Positions 44,853-55,100 of a stretch of DNA of 64,000 bases are shown piece after piece (within the stretch, counting starts at the first letter, position 1; each line of letters begins with the position of its first letter). The translations under genes and the position numbers were made by a program. The notes beneath the pieces are model-generated. The model was not told where the DNA came from, did not search any database, and saw only the letters and a list, made by a program, of their open reading frames with translations. This DNA comes from Trinickia fusca (GTDB taxonomy: Bacteria; Pseudomonadota; Gammaproteobacteria; Burkholderiales; Burkholderiaceae), in contig NZ_RBZV01000001.1 of assembly GCF_003628145.1 (NCBI RefSeq), positions 632,299 to 696,298 on the forward strand. Direction: 5' to 3'.

Positions 44853-45118
44853 GATGTTCTCCTGGTGAGGTTATTGCCGGCTTGATGGACGAACGTCAGG
44901 TTTTTGCCCTTGTGAAAGCGGACTGACACGGTGGGCGTCGCTTTGGATGCAATCATGCGCGAGCAAGCGTCGCCGATCCATTCGGCAAATGGTCCGTAAC
45001 ATTGGTCATATGATTGTTACCGCTCGTCCGCTAGTCTCGCCACAGAAGCGGCCGCTGTACTCGAGAGTCGGAGGTGATCCGACGGCAGCGCGTTGCCCAA
45101 CACGACAAGAGGGCGAAC

Positions 45119-47344
45119 ATGGACGTCGAGCACCCACGCGATGCGGGAGCGGGCACGCCCGTCACCGGGGCGTCCGGATCACGGCGGCTCGCGCCGAACC
45201 TGCAGCGGGCCAGGGACTGGCATGGGGCGGGGCGGTTCGACGACGCGGCTCGCGAATACGAAGCCATGCTGGCAAGCGAGCCGGACAACGCGCGGGCGTT
45301 GCATCTTTATGGTGTCTTGCAGTACCAGCGCGGGGCGACCGAGCAAGCACAAACGCTGCTGCGACGATCGATCTCGCTCGCCCCCGACGTGCAAGCTTGC
45401 TCCGATCTCGGCGCCATCCTGGCCGAGAGCGGCCGTGTGGACGAGGCACTGGCTCAGTTCGACCACGCCTTGAAACTCGGCCCCGACGACGTGCAGACGC
45501 TGGTGCGCCAAGGCAACGTGCTGATCGCGTCGCGCCAATACGAGCGTGCACTCGCAGCGTTCGATCGGGTGCTGCGGGTCTCGCCGCTAGTCCTCGATGC
45601 ACTGTGCAATCGAGGCAGCGCACTGCGGGCGCTCGGCCGGCATCAGGAGGCGCTCGACACCTACGATCGAGCGCTCGTCGTCGATCCACGCTCGTTCGAA
45701 TCGTGGTTCAACCGCGGACTCGTCATGCAAGATCTGCGGCGCACGGCCGAGGCCTTGACGTGCTTCGACCGCGCGCTCGAAATCAGGCCGGGCAATGCCA
45801 CGATGCTTGCCGCACGGGGCCATGCGCTCGTCGACTCGAACCGGGTGAGCGAGGCCCTTGCCGCATTCAACGAGGCCATCGCCATCGAGCCCGGGCTGCT
45901 CGATGCCGTCTACAACAGCGCGGTCGCGCTCGAGCGGCTGGGCCGAGCCGAGGAGGCGATCGCGCGATGCGAACGTGTGCTGGCGCAGGCGCCCGGGCAT
46001 GTCGCTGCCCTGGCGTGTCGAGGCAACGCGTGGTTGCAGCTCGGACGCTACGAGGTGGCGTTGTCGAGCTATGAGTCCGCGCTCGCTATCGCACCCGATG
46101 CGGTCGAGTTCCTGTGCAACAAGGGCACCGCACTGCGGTTTCTGACGCGGGATGAACAAGCGCTGCAGGCTTACGATGCCGCGCTTGCCCGCAACGACCA
46201 GTTTGCCGAGGCGTGGACCAATCGCAGCGGTGTGCTTGGCGATCTGCATCGCTACCAGGAGGCGATGACTTCGCTCGACCGGGCCATGGCGCTGAGACCC
46301 GACTACGCGACGAATTGGCTCAATCGCGGCAATCTGCACTACGCGATGGGGCGAGAGGCCGAGGCGCTCCAGGCCTACGAGCGATCGATCGAACTGGATG
46401 CCGACCAGGTGGACGCGCACATCGCGCGTGCCTCGCTATGGCTTGCGCAGGGTGACTTCGCGCGCGGGTGGCCGGAGTACGAATGGCGCCTGCGCGATCC
46501 GGCCGTGGTCCGTCACGCGCGTAGCTTCGCGCAGCCGTTATGGCAGGGCACCGAGCCGCTCGATGGCAAGACGATCCTGATCCATGCCGAGCAGGGCTTC
46601 GGCGATACCGTGCAATTCTGTCGCTACGCATCGGTTCTTTCAGCTCAGGGGGCTCGCGTGGTGCTCGAGGTGCAGCCCGCGCTGCGTACGCTGATGGCGT
46701 CGCTGGACGGTGGTCCGGTGCAAGTCCTCTCACGCGGCGAACCGCTACCGGCGTTCGACTATCAGTGTCCGCTCGCGAGCTTGCCGCGTGCATTGGGTGC
46801 GGACCTCATGTCGGTCCCCGCGGGCACGCCTTATCTGTTTGCCGACCCGCAACGCGTGCGGCATTGGGCACAGGTCCTCGGTGAGCAACGACGCCTTCGC
46901 GTCGGGCTCGCATGGGCCGGCAATCCGCGACACCGCAACGACCGTCACCGGTCGATCGACTTCGCGCAGCTCGCGCGTTTGCTCGAGCTCGACATCGAAT
47001 GGATCAGCCTGCAGAAGGCGGTCCCCGAGGGCGACGAGGCGTTGCTTTCGCGCACTCCCCTCCGTCGCTTCGACGAGGACCTCGGCGATTTCGCGGATAC
47101 GGCGGCGCTGATGCTGTCGCTCGATCTGGTCATTTCGGTCGATACGGCCGTCGCCCATTTGGCTGGCGCGTTGGGCAGGCCCGTTTGGTTGTTGCTCGCG
47201 AGCCCTTCCGAATGGCGCTGGATGAGGGATCGAAAGGACAGTCCGTGGTATCCGGACGCCAGCCTGTTTCGTCAGCCCGTTCCAGGAGACTGGGCGAGTG
47301 TCGTCGAAGCAGTACGCGTGGCTGTCGCAGAGTTGACCGTATAA
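45119..47344 (+). CDS. TPR protein with C-terminal GT9-like glycosyltransferase domain (copy 1)
   Basis: 741 residues from ATG 45119. About residues 20-450 are tandem tetratricopeptide repeats of 34 residues (ALYNRG-type consensus, for example EALDTYDRALVVDPRSFESWFNRG). The C-terminal domain starts near residue 485 (LIHAEQGFGDTVQFCRYA) and has VGLAWAGNPRHRNDRHRS, SLQKAVPEGD and the sugar-nucleotide block VISVDTAVAHLAGALGRPVWLLL, as in heptosyltransferase-like GT9 enzymes. No signal peptide. TPR-linked glycosyltransferases usually modify proteins in the cytoplasm. It is first of three tandem paralogues upstream of the giant exoprotein gene. Confidence 0.85.
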   Translation: MDVEHPRDAGAGTPVTGASGSRRLAPNLQRARDWHGAGRFDDAAREYEAMLASEPDNARALHLYGVLQYQRGATEQAQTLLRRSISLAPDVQACSDLGAILAESGRVDEALAQFDHALKLGPDDVQTLVRQGNVLIASRQYERALAAFDRVLRVSPLVLDALCNRGSALRALGRHQEALDTYDRALVVDPRSFESWFNRGLVMQDLRRTAEALTCFDRALEIRPGNATMLAARGHALVDSNRVSEALAAFNEAIAIEPGLLDAVYNSAVALERLGRAEEAIARCERVLAQAPGHVAALACRGNAWLQLGRYEVALSSYESALAIAPDAVEFLCNKGTALRFLTRDEQALQAYDAALARNDQFAEAWTNRSGVLGDLHRYQEAMTSLDRAMALRPDYATNWLNRGNLHYAMGREAEALQAYERSIELDADQVDAHIARASLWLAQGDFARGWPEYEWRLRDPAVVRHARSFAQPLWQGTEPLDGKTILIHAEQGFGDTVQFCRYASVLSAQGARVVLEVQPALRTLMASLDGGPVQVLSRGEPLPAFDYQCPLASLPRALGADLMSVPAGTPYLFADPQRVRHWAQVLGEQRRLRVGLAWAGNPRHRNDRHRSIDFAQLARLLELDIEWISLQKAVPEGDEALLSRTPLRRFDEDLGDFADTAALMLSLDLVISVDTAVAHLAGALGRPVWLLLASPSEWRWMRDRKDSPWYPDASLFRQPVPGDWASVVEAVRVAVAELTV

Positions 47345-47388
47345 AACGCAGAATCGCCGCGCGTGAGCGCCGCAACAGGGGTTGAACA

Positions 47389-49644
47389 ATGACATCGAAT
47401 GGGGAAGGGGCGACGACGCTCGCAGCGGACGCGACGCCACCGGGGCCGAACAGCGTCAGCCAGCCCGACGCCGCACAGCTCGAACGATTGTTGCTGCGGG
47501 CGCGCAACGCGCATAACGAGGGCGCGCTCGAACGGGCAGAGCTTGCCTACTCGGAACTGTTGGTGCTGGATCCCGACCATGCGCAAGCCTTGCATCTGCT
47601 CGGCGCTGTACGTTTTCAGCAGGGGCGGCTCGTCGAGGCCGAGGGGTTGATGCGGCGTTCGATCGAACGCCACCCCGCCGCGCTGCCGGTTGCCAACCTG
47701 GCGGCGGTGCTCACCGGGCTGGGTAGAGAGCAGGAGGCTCTGGCTTGTCTGGACGAAGCGTTGGCGATCAATCCGGCTCACCAGCGTGCGTTGTTTCAAC
47801 GCGCGGGCCTCTTCGCGCAGCTGGGGCGTCACGAGGACGCGCTGGCCGACTACGATCGCGTGTTGGCGACCAATCCGAATTTTGTCGAAGGCCTCGTGAG
47901 GCGAAGCGAGACGCTACGCGCGTTGGCGCGCTTCGAGGACGCGCTGGCTTGTTGCGACCGAGCGCTCGCGCTGGCGGACAGGTCGCTCGAGGGATTGATC
48001 GAGCGCGGACGTGTACTGCGTGAGCTCGGCCGCCATCAGGAGGCAGCCGACAGCTATGGCCATGCGCTGTCGATTGCACCGGGCAGTGCGCAGGCGCTGT
48101 TTCTGCGCGGCGTGTCCTTTCTCGATCGAGGCGAGCCGCAAGCCGCGCTGGCGGATTACAACGCAGCGATCGCGGCGAGTCCCAGCTTCGTCGATGCGCT
48201 CTACAACAGCGCTGTCGCGCTCGAGCGGCTCGATCGTCACGAGGAGGCGATCGCACGATGCGACCGCGTGCTCACACTCGCGCCCAATCATGCTGAAGCG
48301 TTGGCGAATCGGGGCAATGCATGCCGCCATATCGGGCGCAATCGTGAGGCAGCGGAAAACTACGAGCGCTCGCTCGAGTTGCAGCCCGACAGCCCCGGCG
48401 TGCTGTGCAATTACGCCAGCGCCTTGATACGCATCAACCGCCATGACGAAGCCGGGCAGGCGTGCGAGCGTGCGTTGACACTCGATCAAGACTACGTGCC
48501 CGCATGGTCGACGCGCGGTCGTGTGCATCTGGAGACGCACAAGTACGATGAGGCGCTCGAAGACTTCGCTCGCGTACTGACCGTCGCGCCCGGTGACAAG
48601 CTCGCGCATTTCCACCAGGGCAACGCGCTGCGCTCGCTACGGCGCCACGAGGAGGCGAAAGACGCTTACGCGCGCGCCATCGAGATCGATCCCGACTATG
48701 TGCTCGCGCACTGCATGCGCGGGTTTCTGTGTCTGTCGATCGGCGACTTCGATGCCGGTTGGCGCGAGTACGAGTGGCGTTGGCGCGATGCGCAGATGGC
48801 GGGGAGCCAGCGCGAGTTCGCGCAACCGCGCTGGACGCGCGATATGCCGCTCGCGGGCCGCACCATTCTGCTTTATGCGGAGCAGGGGCTCGGCGACACG
48901 TTGCAGTTCTGCCGCTACGTGTCGCTCGTGAAGGGGCTGGGCGCGAACGTCGTGCTCGAAGTGCCCGAGGATCTGAGGCCGTTGCTCGCGAGCCTGGCCG
49001 GCGTCGATACGCTGGTCGCGCGCGGGGCGCCGTTGCCGCCATTCGACGTGCATTGTCCGCTGCTGAGTCTGCCGCTCGAGTTCGGCACCGATCTGTCGAC
49101 GATTCCGTCGGAGCGCGCCTATCTGCGGGCCGATCCTCAGCGCGTCGAGCGCTGGCGTGAGCGCCTGGGGCCAAGCCAGCGTCCGCGCATCGGCCTCGTA
49201 TGGTCAGGCAACCCCATGCACCTGAACGACCGGAATCGCTCCATGGCGCTCGCCGATCTTTCAGCGCTGTTCGATGACGCATTCGAGTGGGTCAGTTTGC
49301 AGAAGGTGATCCGAGACGAAGACCGGCCGGCGCTGGCGTCGAGCCCCGTGCGGCATGTAGGAGACCAGCTCGAGGATTTTGCCGACACGGCGGCCCTCGC
49401 GGAACTCATGGACTGCGTGGTCAGCGTCGACACGTCGGTCGCGCATCTTGCGGGTGCGCTCGGTCGGCCGCTGTTGGTGATGCTGCCGCACACCCCCGAC
49501 TTTCGCTGGCTGCTCGAGCGAGAGGACAGCCCCTGGTATCCGAGCGCGGCGCTGTGCCGCCAGACGGAGGCCGGCGAATGGGGGAGCGTCGTCGAGCAGG
49601 TCAAGGCGGTGTTACCGTCGATCGTGCAAGGAGTGCACGCATGA
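47389..49644 (+). CDS. TPR protein with C-terminal GT9-like glycosyltransferase domain (copy 2)
   Basis: 751 residues, 44 bases behind copy 1. The layout is the same: N-terminal TPR array (residues about 25-460), then from residue 493 ILLYAEQGLGDTLQFCRYV, IGLVWSGNPMHLNDRNRS, WVSLQKVIRDED and VVSVDTSVAHLAGALGRPLLVML, ending FRWLLEREDSPWYPSAALCRQ. The same wording in all three copies shows gene duplication, but the TPR parts have diverged. The stop overlaps the start of copy 3 by 4 bases. Confidence 0.85.
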   Translation: MTSNGEGATTLAADATPPGPNSVSQPDAAQLERLLLRARNAHNEGALERAELAYSELLVLDPDHAQALHLLGAVRFQQGRLVEAEGLMRRSIERHPAALPVANLAAVLTGLGREQEALACLDEALAINPAHQRALFQRAGLFAQLGRHEDALADYDRVLATNPNFVEGLVRRSETLRALARFEDALACCDRALALADRSLEGLIERGRVLRELGRHQEAADSYGHALSIAPGSAQALFLRGVSFLDRGEPQAALADYNAAIAASPSFVDALYNSAVALERLDRHEEAIARCDRVLTLAPNHAEALANRGNACRHIGRNREAAENYERSLELQPDSPGVLCNYASALIRINRHDEAGQACERALTLDQDYVPAWSTRGRVHLETHKYDEALEDFARVLTVAPGDKLAHFHQGNALRSLRRHEEAKDAYARAIEIDPDYVLAHCMRGFLCLSIGDFDAGWREYEWRWRDAQMAGSQREFAQPRWTRDMPLAGRTILLYAEQGLGDTLQFCRYVSLVKGLGANVVLEVPEDLRPLLASLAGVDTLVARGAPLPPFDVHCPLLSLPLEFGTDLSTIPSERAYLRADPQRVERWRERLGPSQRPRIGLVWSGNPMHLNDRNRSMALADLSALFDDAFEWVSLQKVIRDEDRPALASSPVRHVGDQLEDFADTAALAELMDCVVSVDTSVAHLAGALGRPLLVMLPHTPDFRWLLEREDSPWYPSAALCRQTEAGEWGSVVEQVKAVLPSIVQGVHA

Positions 49645-51905
49645 CCCTCCGCCAGGATCGGGCACGCCATGCGCAGCAGGGGCTGACGATGGGCATGGGC
49701 GACACGACGCTGCGTGCAGCGATCGAAGATGCGCTCAGACAGGCCCGCGCACTGCTGGAAAAAGCCGATTTGGCCGGCGCCCGGCGCCTGTACGAAGGCG
49801 TGTTGGCGATGGCGCCGGACAACGTCGAGGCGCTGCATTTGCTGGGTCTCGTCTACCTGCGCCTCGGCGATGCGGCACGTGCGGAGCCGTTGATCGCCAG
49901 GTCGATGAAGCTGGGGCTGCGGCAGTCATGGAATTTCGCGAACCATGCGGCGGCGCTGGTTGGGGTGGGGCGTCATCGCGAGGCGCTGATGGCGATCGAC
50001 GAGGCTTTGAGGATCGATCCGACGGATGCGGCGGTCCACGCGGGGCGGGGCGATGCGCTGCTGGCACTCGAGCGGTTCGACGAAGCGCTGGCCGCGTACG
50101 ATCGCTCGCTCGCTCATGCGCCTGGGCACGCGGCAACTTGGAGCCGGCGTGGCGCTGCACTGCGGGCTTTGAGCCGGCCGGCTGACGCGTTGATCAGTCT
50201 CGAGCGCGCACTGCAGATCGATCCGAACGATCCGACGACGCTTACGGAGCGCGGACACGCATTGCGCGAACTGAGGCGGCTCGACGAAGCGTTGCAGAGC
50301 TATCGGCTCGCGATGGTCGTGTCCGGCAAGACGCCGGCGCTGCTGTTCGCGTGTGGTGTCGTGTTGAGCGAGCTAGGGCAAGCCGCGCAAGCGCTCGCGG
50401 TGCTCGACGAGGGACTGATGCTGTCGCCCGACGACGCACAGCTGCTGTATGCCAGTTGCGTCGCGTTGGACCTGCTCCATGATCACGACGAACTACTGCG
50501 CCGTTGCGACCGGCTGCTGGCAGCGAACCGCGACCACGAGGCCGCATGGGTCGGGCGTGGCAATGCGTTGCTGGGGCTGGATCGACATCATGAGGCCGCG
50601 CAGTCGTATGGTGAGGCGCTGCAGCGCGCACCGAACCATGTCGATGCGCTGCGTAATCGCGCGGCGGCGTTGCGCACGCTCGGCCATCTTCAGGATGCGC
50701 TGGAAGACTACGATCGTGCGTTGGCGATCATGGGCTCTGACGCCGCGCTGTCGTACAACCGGGCGGTAGCGCTACAGCAGTTGGGACGCTTCGACGAGGC
50801 GCTGGCAAGTCACGCCGCAACGGCGCAGGCGTACACGGAAACAGCACAGGGCCTGTACACGCAGGCGGTGGCGTTGCAGCAGCTGGGCGAGCACGAGGCG
50901 GCGCTTGCACGCTACTCGCTTGCGTGCGAGCGCAATCCGCATCATGGGGCCGCGCGGCGGTCCGAAGCGTACTGCCGGCTGCTGCTGGGCGACTTCGACA
51001 GCGGCTGGAAGCAGCACGAGCATCGTTGGCAGGCGACCGACGTGACGCTACGCCGCCGTCATGCCGATCGGCCCTTGTGGCTGGGTATCGAGCCCGTCGC
51101 GGGCAAGACGGTGCTCTTGCATGCGGAGCAGGGATATGGCGACACGTTGCAGTTCTGCCGCTATGCACAGCTCATTCAGGCCAAGGGCGCGACCGTCATC
51201 GTCGAGGCGCCAGCCGTGCTCGCGAACCTGCTTGGGTCGCTACGCGGCGTGAACCGGATCGTCACCGAAACCGACCCGACGCCTGCGTTCGATCTGCAAT
51301 GCCCGCTGTTGAGTCTGCCGCTCGCCTTTTGCACGACGCTCGACACGATCCCCGCAGACACCCCGTATCTGCAGGCCGACCTGGCGCGACGCGAAGGATG
51401 GGCGAGTCGCATGGATGCCGTCGCGCGACCGGGACGGCTCAAAGTGGGCCTCGCGTGGTCCGGCAATCCGCGGCACAACAACGACGAAAACCGTTCGCTG
51501 CCGTTTACCGCGCTTGCACCGCTTCTCGCACTCGACGCGACGTTCGTGAGCCTGCAGCCGCAGGTCCGGCAGCGCGATGCCGACGCGCTTGCCGCGAGCG
51601 GCGTCGTGGGTTTCGGCGAGGCGCTCGCGGACTTCGCCGACACCGCCGCGCTGATCGAAGCGCTCGACGTGGTCATCTCGGTCGACACGTCGGTGGCTCA
51701 TCTGGCTGGCGCCGTCGGCCGGCCGGTATGGATTCTTTTGCCCCGAGCGCCCGACTGGCGATGGCTGCTCGAGCGCGAGGACAGCCCGTGGTATCCGACG
51801 GCGAGGCTCTGGCGACAAACCCGGCCCGGCGACTGGTCGCCGGTGATCGAGCGTGTGAAGCAGGCGCTCGTCGAACAGGCGGCGACACGCGGGTATCCGG
51901 CCTGA
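49641..51905 (+). CDS. TPR protein with C-terminal GT9-like glycosyltransferase domain (copy 3)
   Basis: 754 residues from ATG 49641, with AAGGAG 6-12 bases upstream and a 4-base overlap with copy 2 (ATGA); the frame is open further upstream but inside copy 2. TPRs occupy about residues 25-460. The glycosyltransferase domain begins near residue 491 (VLLHAEQGYGDTLQFCRYA) with VGLAWSGNPRHNNDENRSLP and VISVDTSVAHLAGAVGRPVWILLP. It ends 205 bases before the giant exoprotein gene. Coupling of the three genes implies one transcript and related jobs, perhaps on different acceptor sites. Confidence 0.85.
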   Translation: MTLRQDRARHAQQGLTMGMGDTTLRAAIEDALRQARALLEKADLAGARRLYEGVLAMAPDNVEALHLLGLVYLRLGDAARAEPLIARSMKLGLRQSWNFANHAAALVGVGRHREALMAIDEALRIDPTDAAVHAGRGDALLALERFDEALAAYDRSLAHAPGHAATWSRRGAALRALSRPADALISLERALQIDPNDPTTLTERGHALRELRRLDEALQSYRLAMVVSGKTPALLFACGVVLSELGQAAQALAVLDEGLMLSPDDAQLLYASCVALDLLHDHDELLRRCDRLLAANRDHEAAWVGRGNALLGLDRHHEAAQSYGEALQRAPNHVDALRNRAAALRTLGHLQDALEDYDRALAIMGSDAALSYNRAVALQQLGRFDEALASHAATAQAYTETAQGLYTQAVALQQLGEHEAALARYSLACERNPHHGAARRSEAYCRLLLGDFDSGWKQHEHRWQATDVTLRRRHADRPLWLGIEPVAGKTVLLHAEQGYGDTLQFCRYAQLIQAKGATVIVEAPAVLANLLGSLRGVNRIVTETDPTPAFDLQCPLLSLPLAFCTTLDTIPADTPYLQADLARREGWASRMDAVARPGRLKVGLAWSGNPRHNNDENRSLPFTALAPLLALDATFVSLQPQVRQRDADALAASGVVGFGEALADFADTAALIEALDVVISVDTSVAHLAGAVGRPVWILLPRAPDWRWLLEREDSPWYPTARLWRQTRPGDWSPVIERVKQALVEQAATRGYPA

Positions 51906-52110
51906 CGCCATTCGCGGGAGAAATGGTACGGACCTTTCAGGGCGGAAGAAATGATGCACAACAGTCGTCCTATTGTTGCCACGCGCACTGCGTACCTTCT
52001 TTCAGTTTGAGAGTGGCCTGCTACAGGCCCGCAACATTCATGGCCGTGTCCAGGCGCCCAAGATCGGGAGCCCGGGCGCGGCCGTCAATTATTGAAGCTC
52101 GGGGTGGAGA

Positions 52111-55100
52111 ATGGCAGCGCGCGCATGCATAGCACGACAACAAGACCTGCATGGTTCGCGGTTCGAACCAGGGTCCGATTTGCGGCCGCTGTGCAGGGCG
52201 ATCGCGCTGATGCTGGTCGCGGGGATCTCGGTGCACGCGCATGCGGGGGGCATCACGAATCTCGGTCAAGCGACCGTGCGCAATGCGACGGCCGGCGCGG
52301 GCGGGTATGGCGGTGCGGGCATGGCGAACCTGGGCGTGTCGCCGCAGCAGGCGCTGCAGGCCAGCCAGCCGTCGATTCGCAATCTGGGTCAAGCCGCACG
52401 GACCATCGCGGCGCAGATCGCCGCACAGCAGAGCGCTGCCGCCGCGGGAGCCGGGGCTCCGTCTACGGTTCCAAACGGCCTTGCGCCTGGCGGGCTCCAG
52501 GTCGCGCCCGGCGCCAGCAGCGACCCGAACAATCCGGTGCTCTGGTACAACGCGAACGCGCCTATACAGAGCGTCGACGGCAACGGTCATGTGACCGTCG
52601 ATATCAAGCAAACCGGGCAGAACTCGGTGTTGACCTGGCAGACGATGAACGTCGGCCGGCAGACGACGCTTAATTTCGATCAGTCGGGTGGTAACCAGAC
52701 GAACGGCGCCAACAACTGGGCGGTGCTGAACCGCATCAACGACCCGAGCGGGCAGCCGAGCCAGATCCTGGGCAACATCACCGCGCAGGGCTCGGTGTAC
52801 GTCATCAATCGCAACGGTGTGCTGTTCGGCGCGGGCTCGCAGGTCAACGTGCATTCGCTGGTGGCGTCGTCGTTGAATCTGCTGGACATGAAGAACCAGG
52901 CCATGCCGACGTCAGACGGCATCGTCCTGAGCAACCAGCAGTTCCTGAGTCTGCCGGCAGGCACGACCGGCGGGCTGGCTTACCCGGAGTCGGGTAGCTC
53001 GGCCGGCGTGGCAGGCCCGAACGGGCCGAACGAAGTGCTTGGGCTCGGCAATCAGACGCTGGCCATCGGTCAGTACGTCGCGCCCGGCGACATTACGATC
53101 GCGCCCGGTGCGTCGATCACTACCCACACCAACGGGACGGTCAGCGACGGCGGGTTCGTGATGATTGCGGCCCCGAACGTGACCAATGGCGGCAGCATCA
53201 CGGCCACCTCGGGCCAGGTTGTGCTCGCTGCGGGCGTGGGGGTCAGCCTCAGACCCAACAGCGTGACACCGGCCAACCCGCAGATCCTGCTGCCCGAACT
53301 GAGCGGTGAGGTCGACAAGCTGGACGGCAGTGGTTCGCAAATCGACATCACGCCGGCCGGTACGCTGACCAACACGGGCATCGTGCAGGCCGCACGCGGC
53401 AACGTGAACCTGCTGGGCAGCCGCGTGGCGCAGAACGGGGTGGTCGGCGTGACGACGAGCGTCAACACCCCGGGCAATATCACGATCTCGACGGTCGATG
53501 AGAACGTTGCCAACAATCCGGCGGGCAAGGCGTATCCAGGCAACTCGCTAGTGACGGGCGGAACCGGCTCCGGCAATGAAGACCAGACGAAGCGTACCGG
53601 TCTGCTGAGCTTCGGATCGGGTTCTGTCACGACGGTGATGCCGGATGGCGACGGCGAGACGGCGACCTCGACGCCGGGTACGGTTTTCACGCCGGGCAGC
53701 ATCAACATGACCGCGGGCTCGGTGTGGTTCCAGGGCGGCTCGTTGATCGAAGCGCCGGGCTCGAACGTGTCGGTCGCCGCCTTGACGCCACTGGCCGGGA
53801 TCACTTCCATGCCCGCATGGCAAAACGCGGTGCCGGGACGCATCTATGTCGATAACGGCGCGACGATCGACGTTTCCGGTCTCGCGAACGTGGAGCGCTC
53901 GATTGCCGATACGCTAATCACCGTCCCTCGCATCGGCCAGAACGAGCTGGCCGACTCGCCGCTGTTGCGCAACGGGTTCCTCTACGGCGTGAAGGGCGTG
54001 GTGGCCGACAGCACGCTGTCCGGCACCCGCAGCGATGGTCTTGCCTGGGTCGGCAGCCCGATCCTGAATTTGTCGGGGTATGCCAGCCTGATTCCGCGCT
54101 CCGTCGATCAGCTGCTCACCAACGGCGGCACCGTCACGCTGTCGGGTAACGAGGTGATGACCGCGACGGGCTCGTCGATGAACCTGAACGGCGGCTACGT
54201 GCATTACGACGGCGGGATGGTGAATACGACGCGGCTGGTCGATGCGAACGGGGCGATCGTACCGATTGGACAGGCGAGCCCGTACGACACTTACGTCGGC
54301 ATTGCAGGCGAGTTCACCGAGACGCACCCGCGCTGGGGTGTGACGAAGTTATGGTACAACCCGCTGCAATCGGCCGGCGTGTACGAGCCCGACTATATCG
54401 TCGGCGGCAATGCAGGCACGCTCGATGTCTTTGCGACGAACGCGTTGGTGCTCGACGGCGCGATCAGCGCGCAAGCGTTCGGCGGCTCGAAGCAGATGCA
54501 GACCAACAACCTGCCGACCGGCGGTACGTTCAATCTCGGCTCTGATCCTAATCTGCGTGCGGCGGACGCCCTTGTCCTGTTGACCAAGCCCACTGATCAG
54601 AACACCAATGGTGAGTCGGGCACGGTGATCCTGCAAGGCAGCGCACCGCAACTGAGCGATCTGGCTCCCGGCTTTTCGATCGATACGCCGCTCAACACCA
54701 CCGCGCTCAAATCGCTGTCGAGCACCGATCCGAACAACGTGTTGGCCACCACCGTGGTGCCGGTCGACACGCTCAATGCGGGCGGCTTCTCGAACCTGTA
54801 CGTCGGCGAGGACATCGACGGAAAGACCGGTCTTGGGCTGATCGTGGCGCGGGGGACGCAGCTGAACCTGCAAGCCGGTGGCGCGGCCACGTTCAACGTG
54901 CTCAATACCAGTACTGTGCTGGGCTCGCTGACGGTCCCGTCGGGCAAGATTTCGTTTACCGGCGGCAGCCAGCTTACCGTGGGCGCCGGGGGACATTTGA
55001 GCGTGGCGGGGCAGTGGGTCAACAACGACACGCTGGCCGCCGGCGGCACGCTACCTGGTAACAGTGAATTTATCAATGGTGGCAGCATCACGCTGTCGAC

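Noticed and set aside
45119-51905. O-GlcNAc transferase (GT41/SPINDLY) assignment for the TPR proteins
   Set aside because: The catalytic domain has the GDTLQFCRY and VSVDTSVAHLAGALGRP blocks of GT9-like enzymes and lacks the GT41 motifs.
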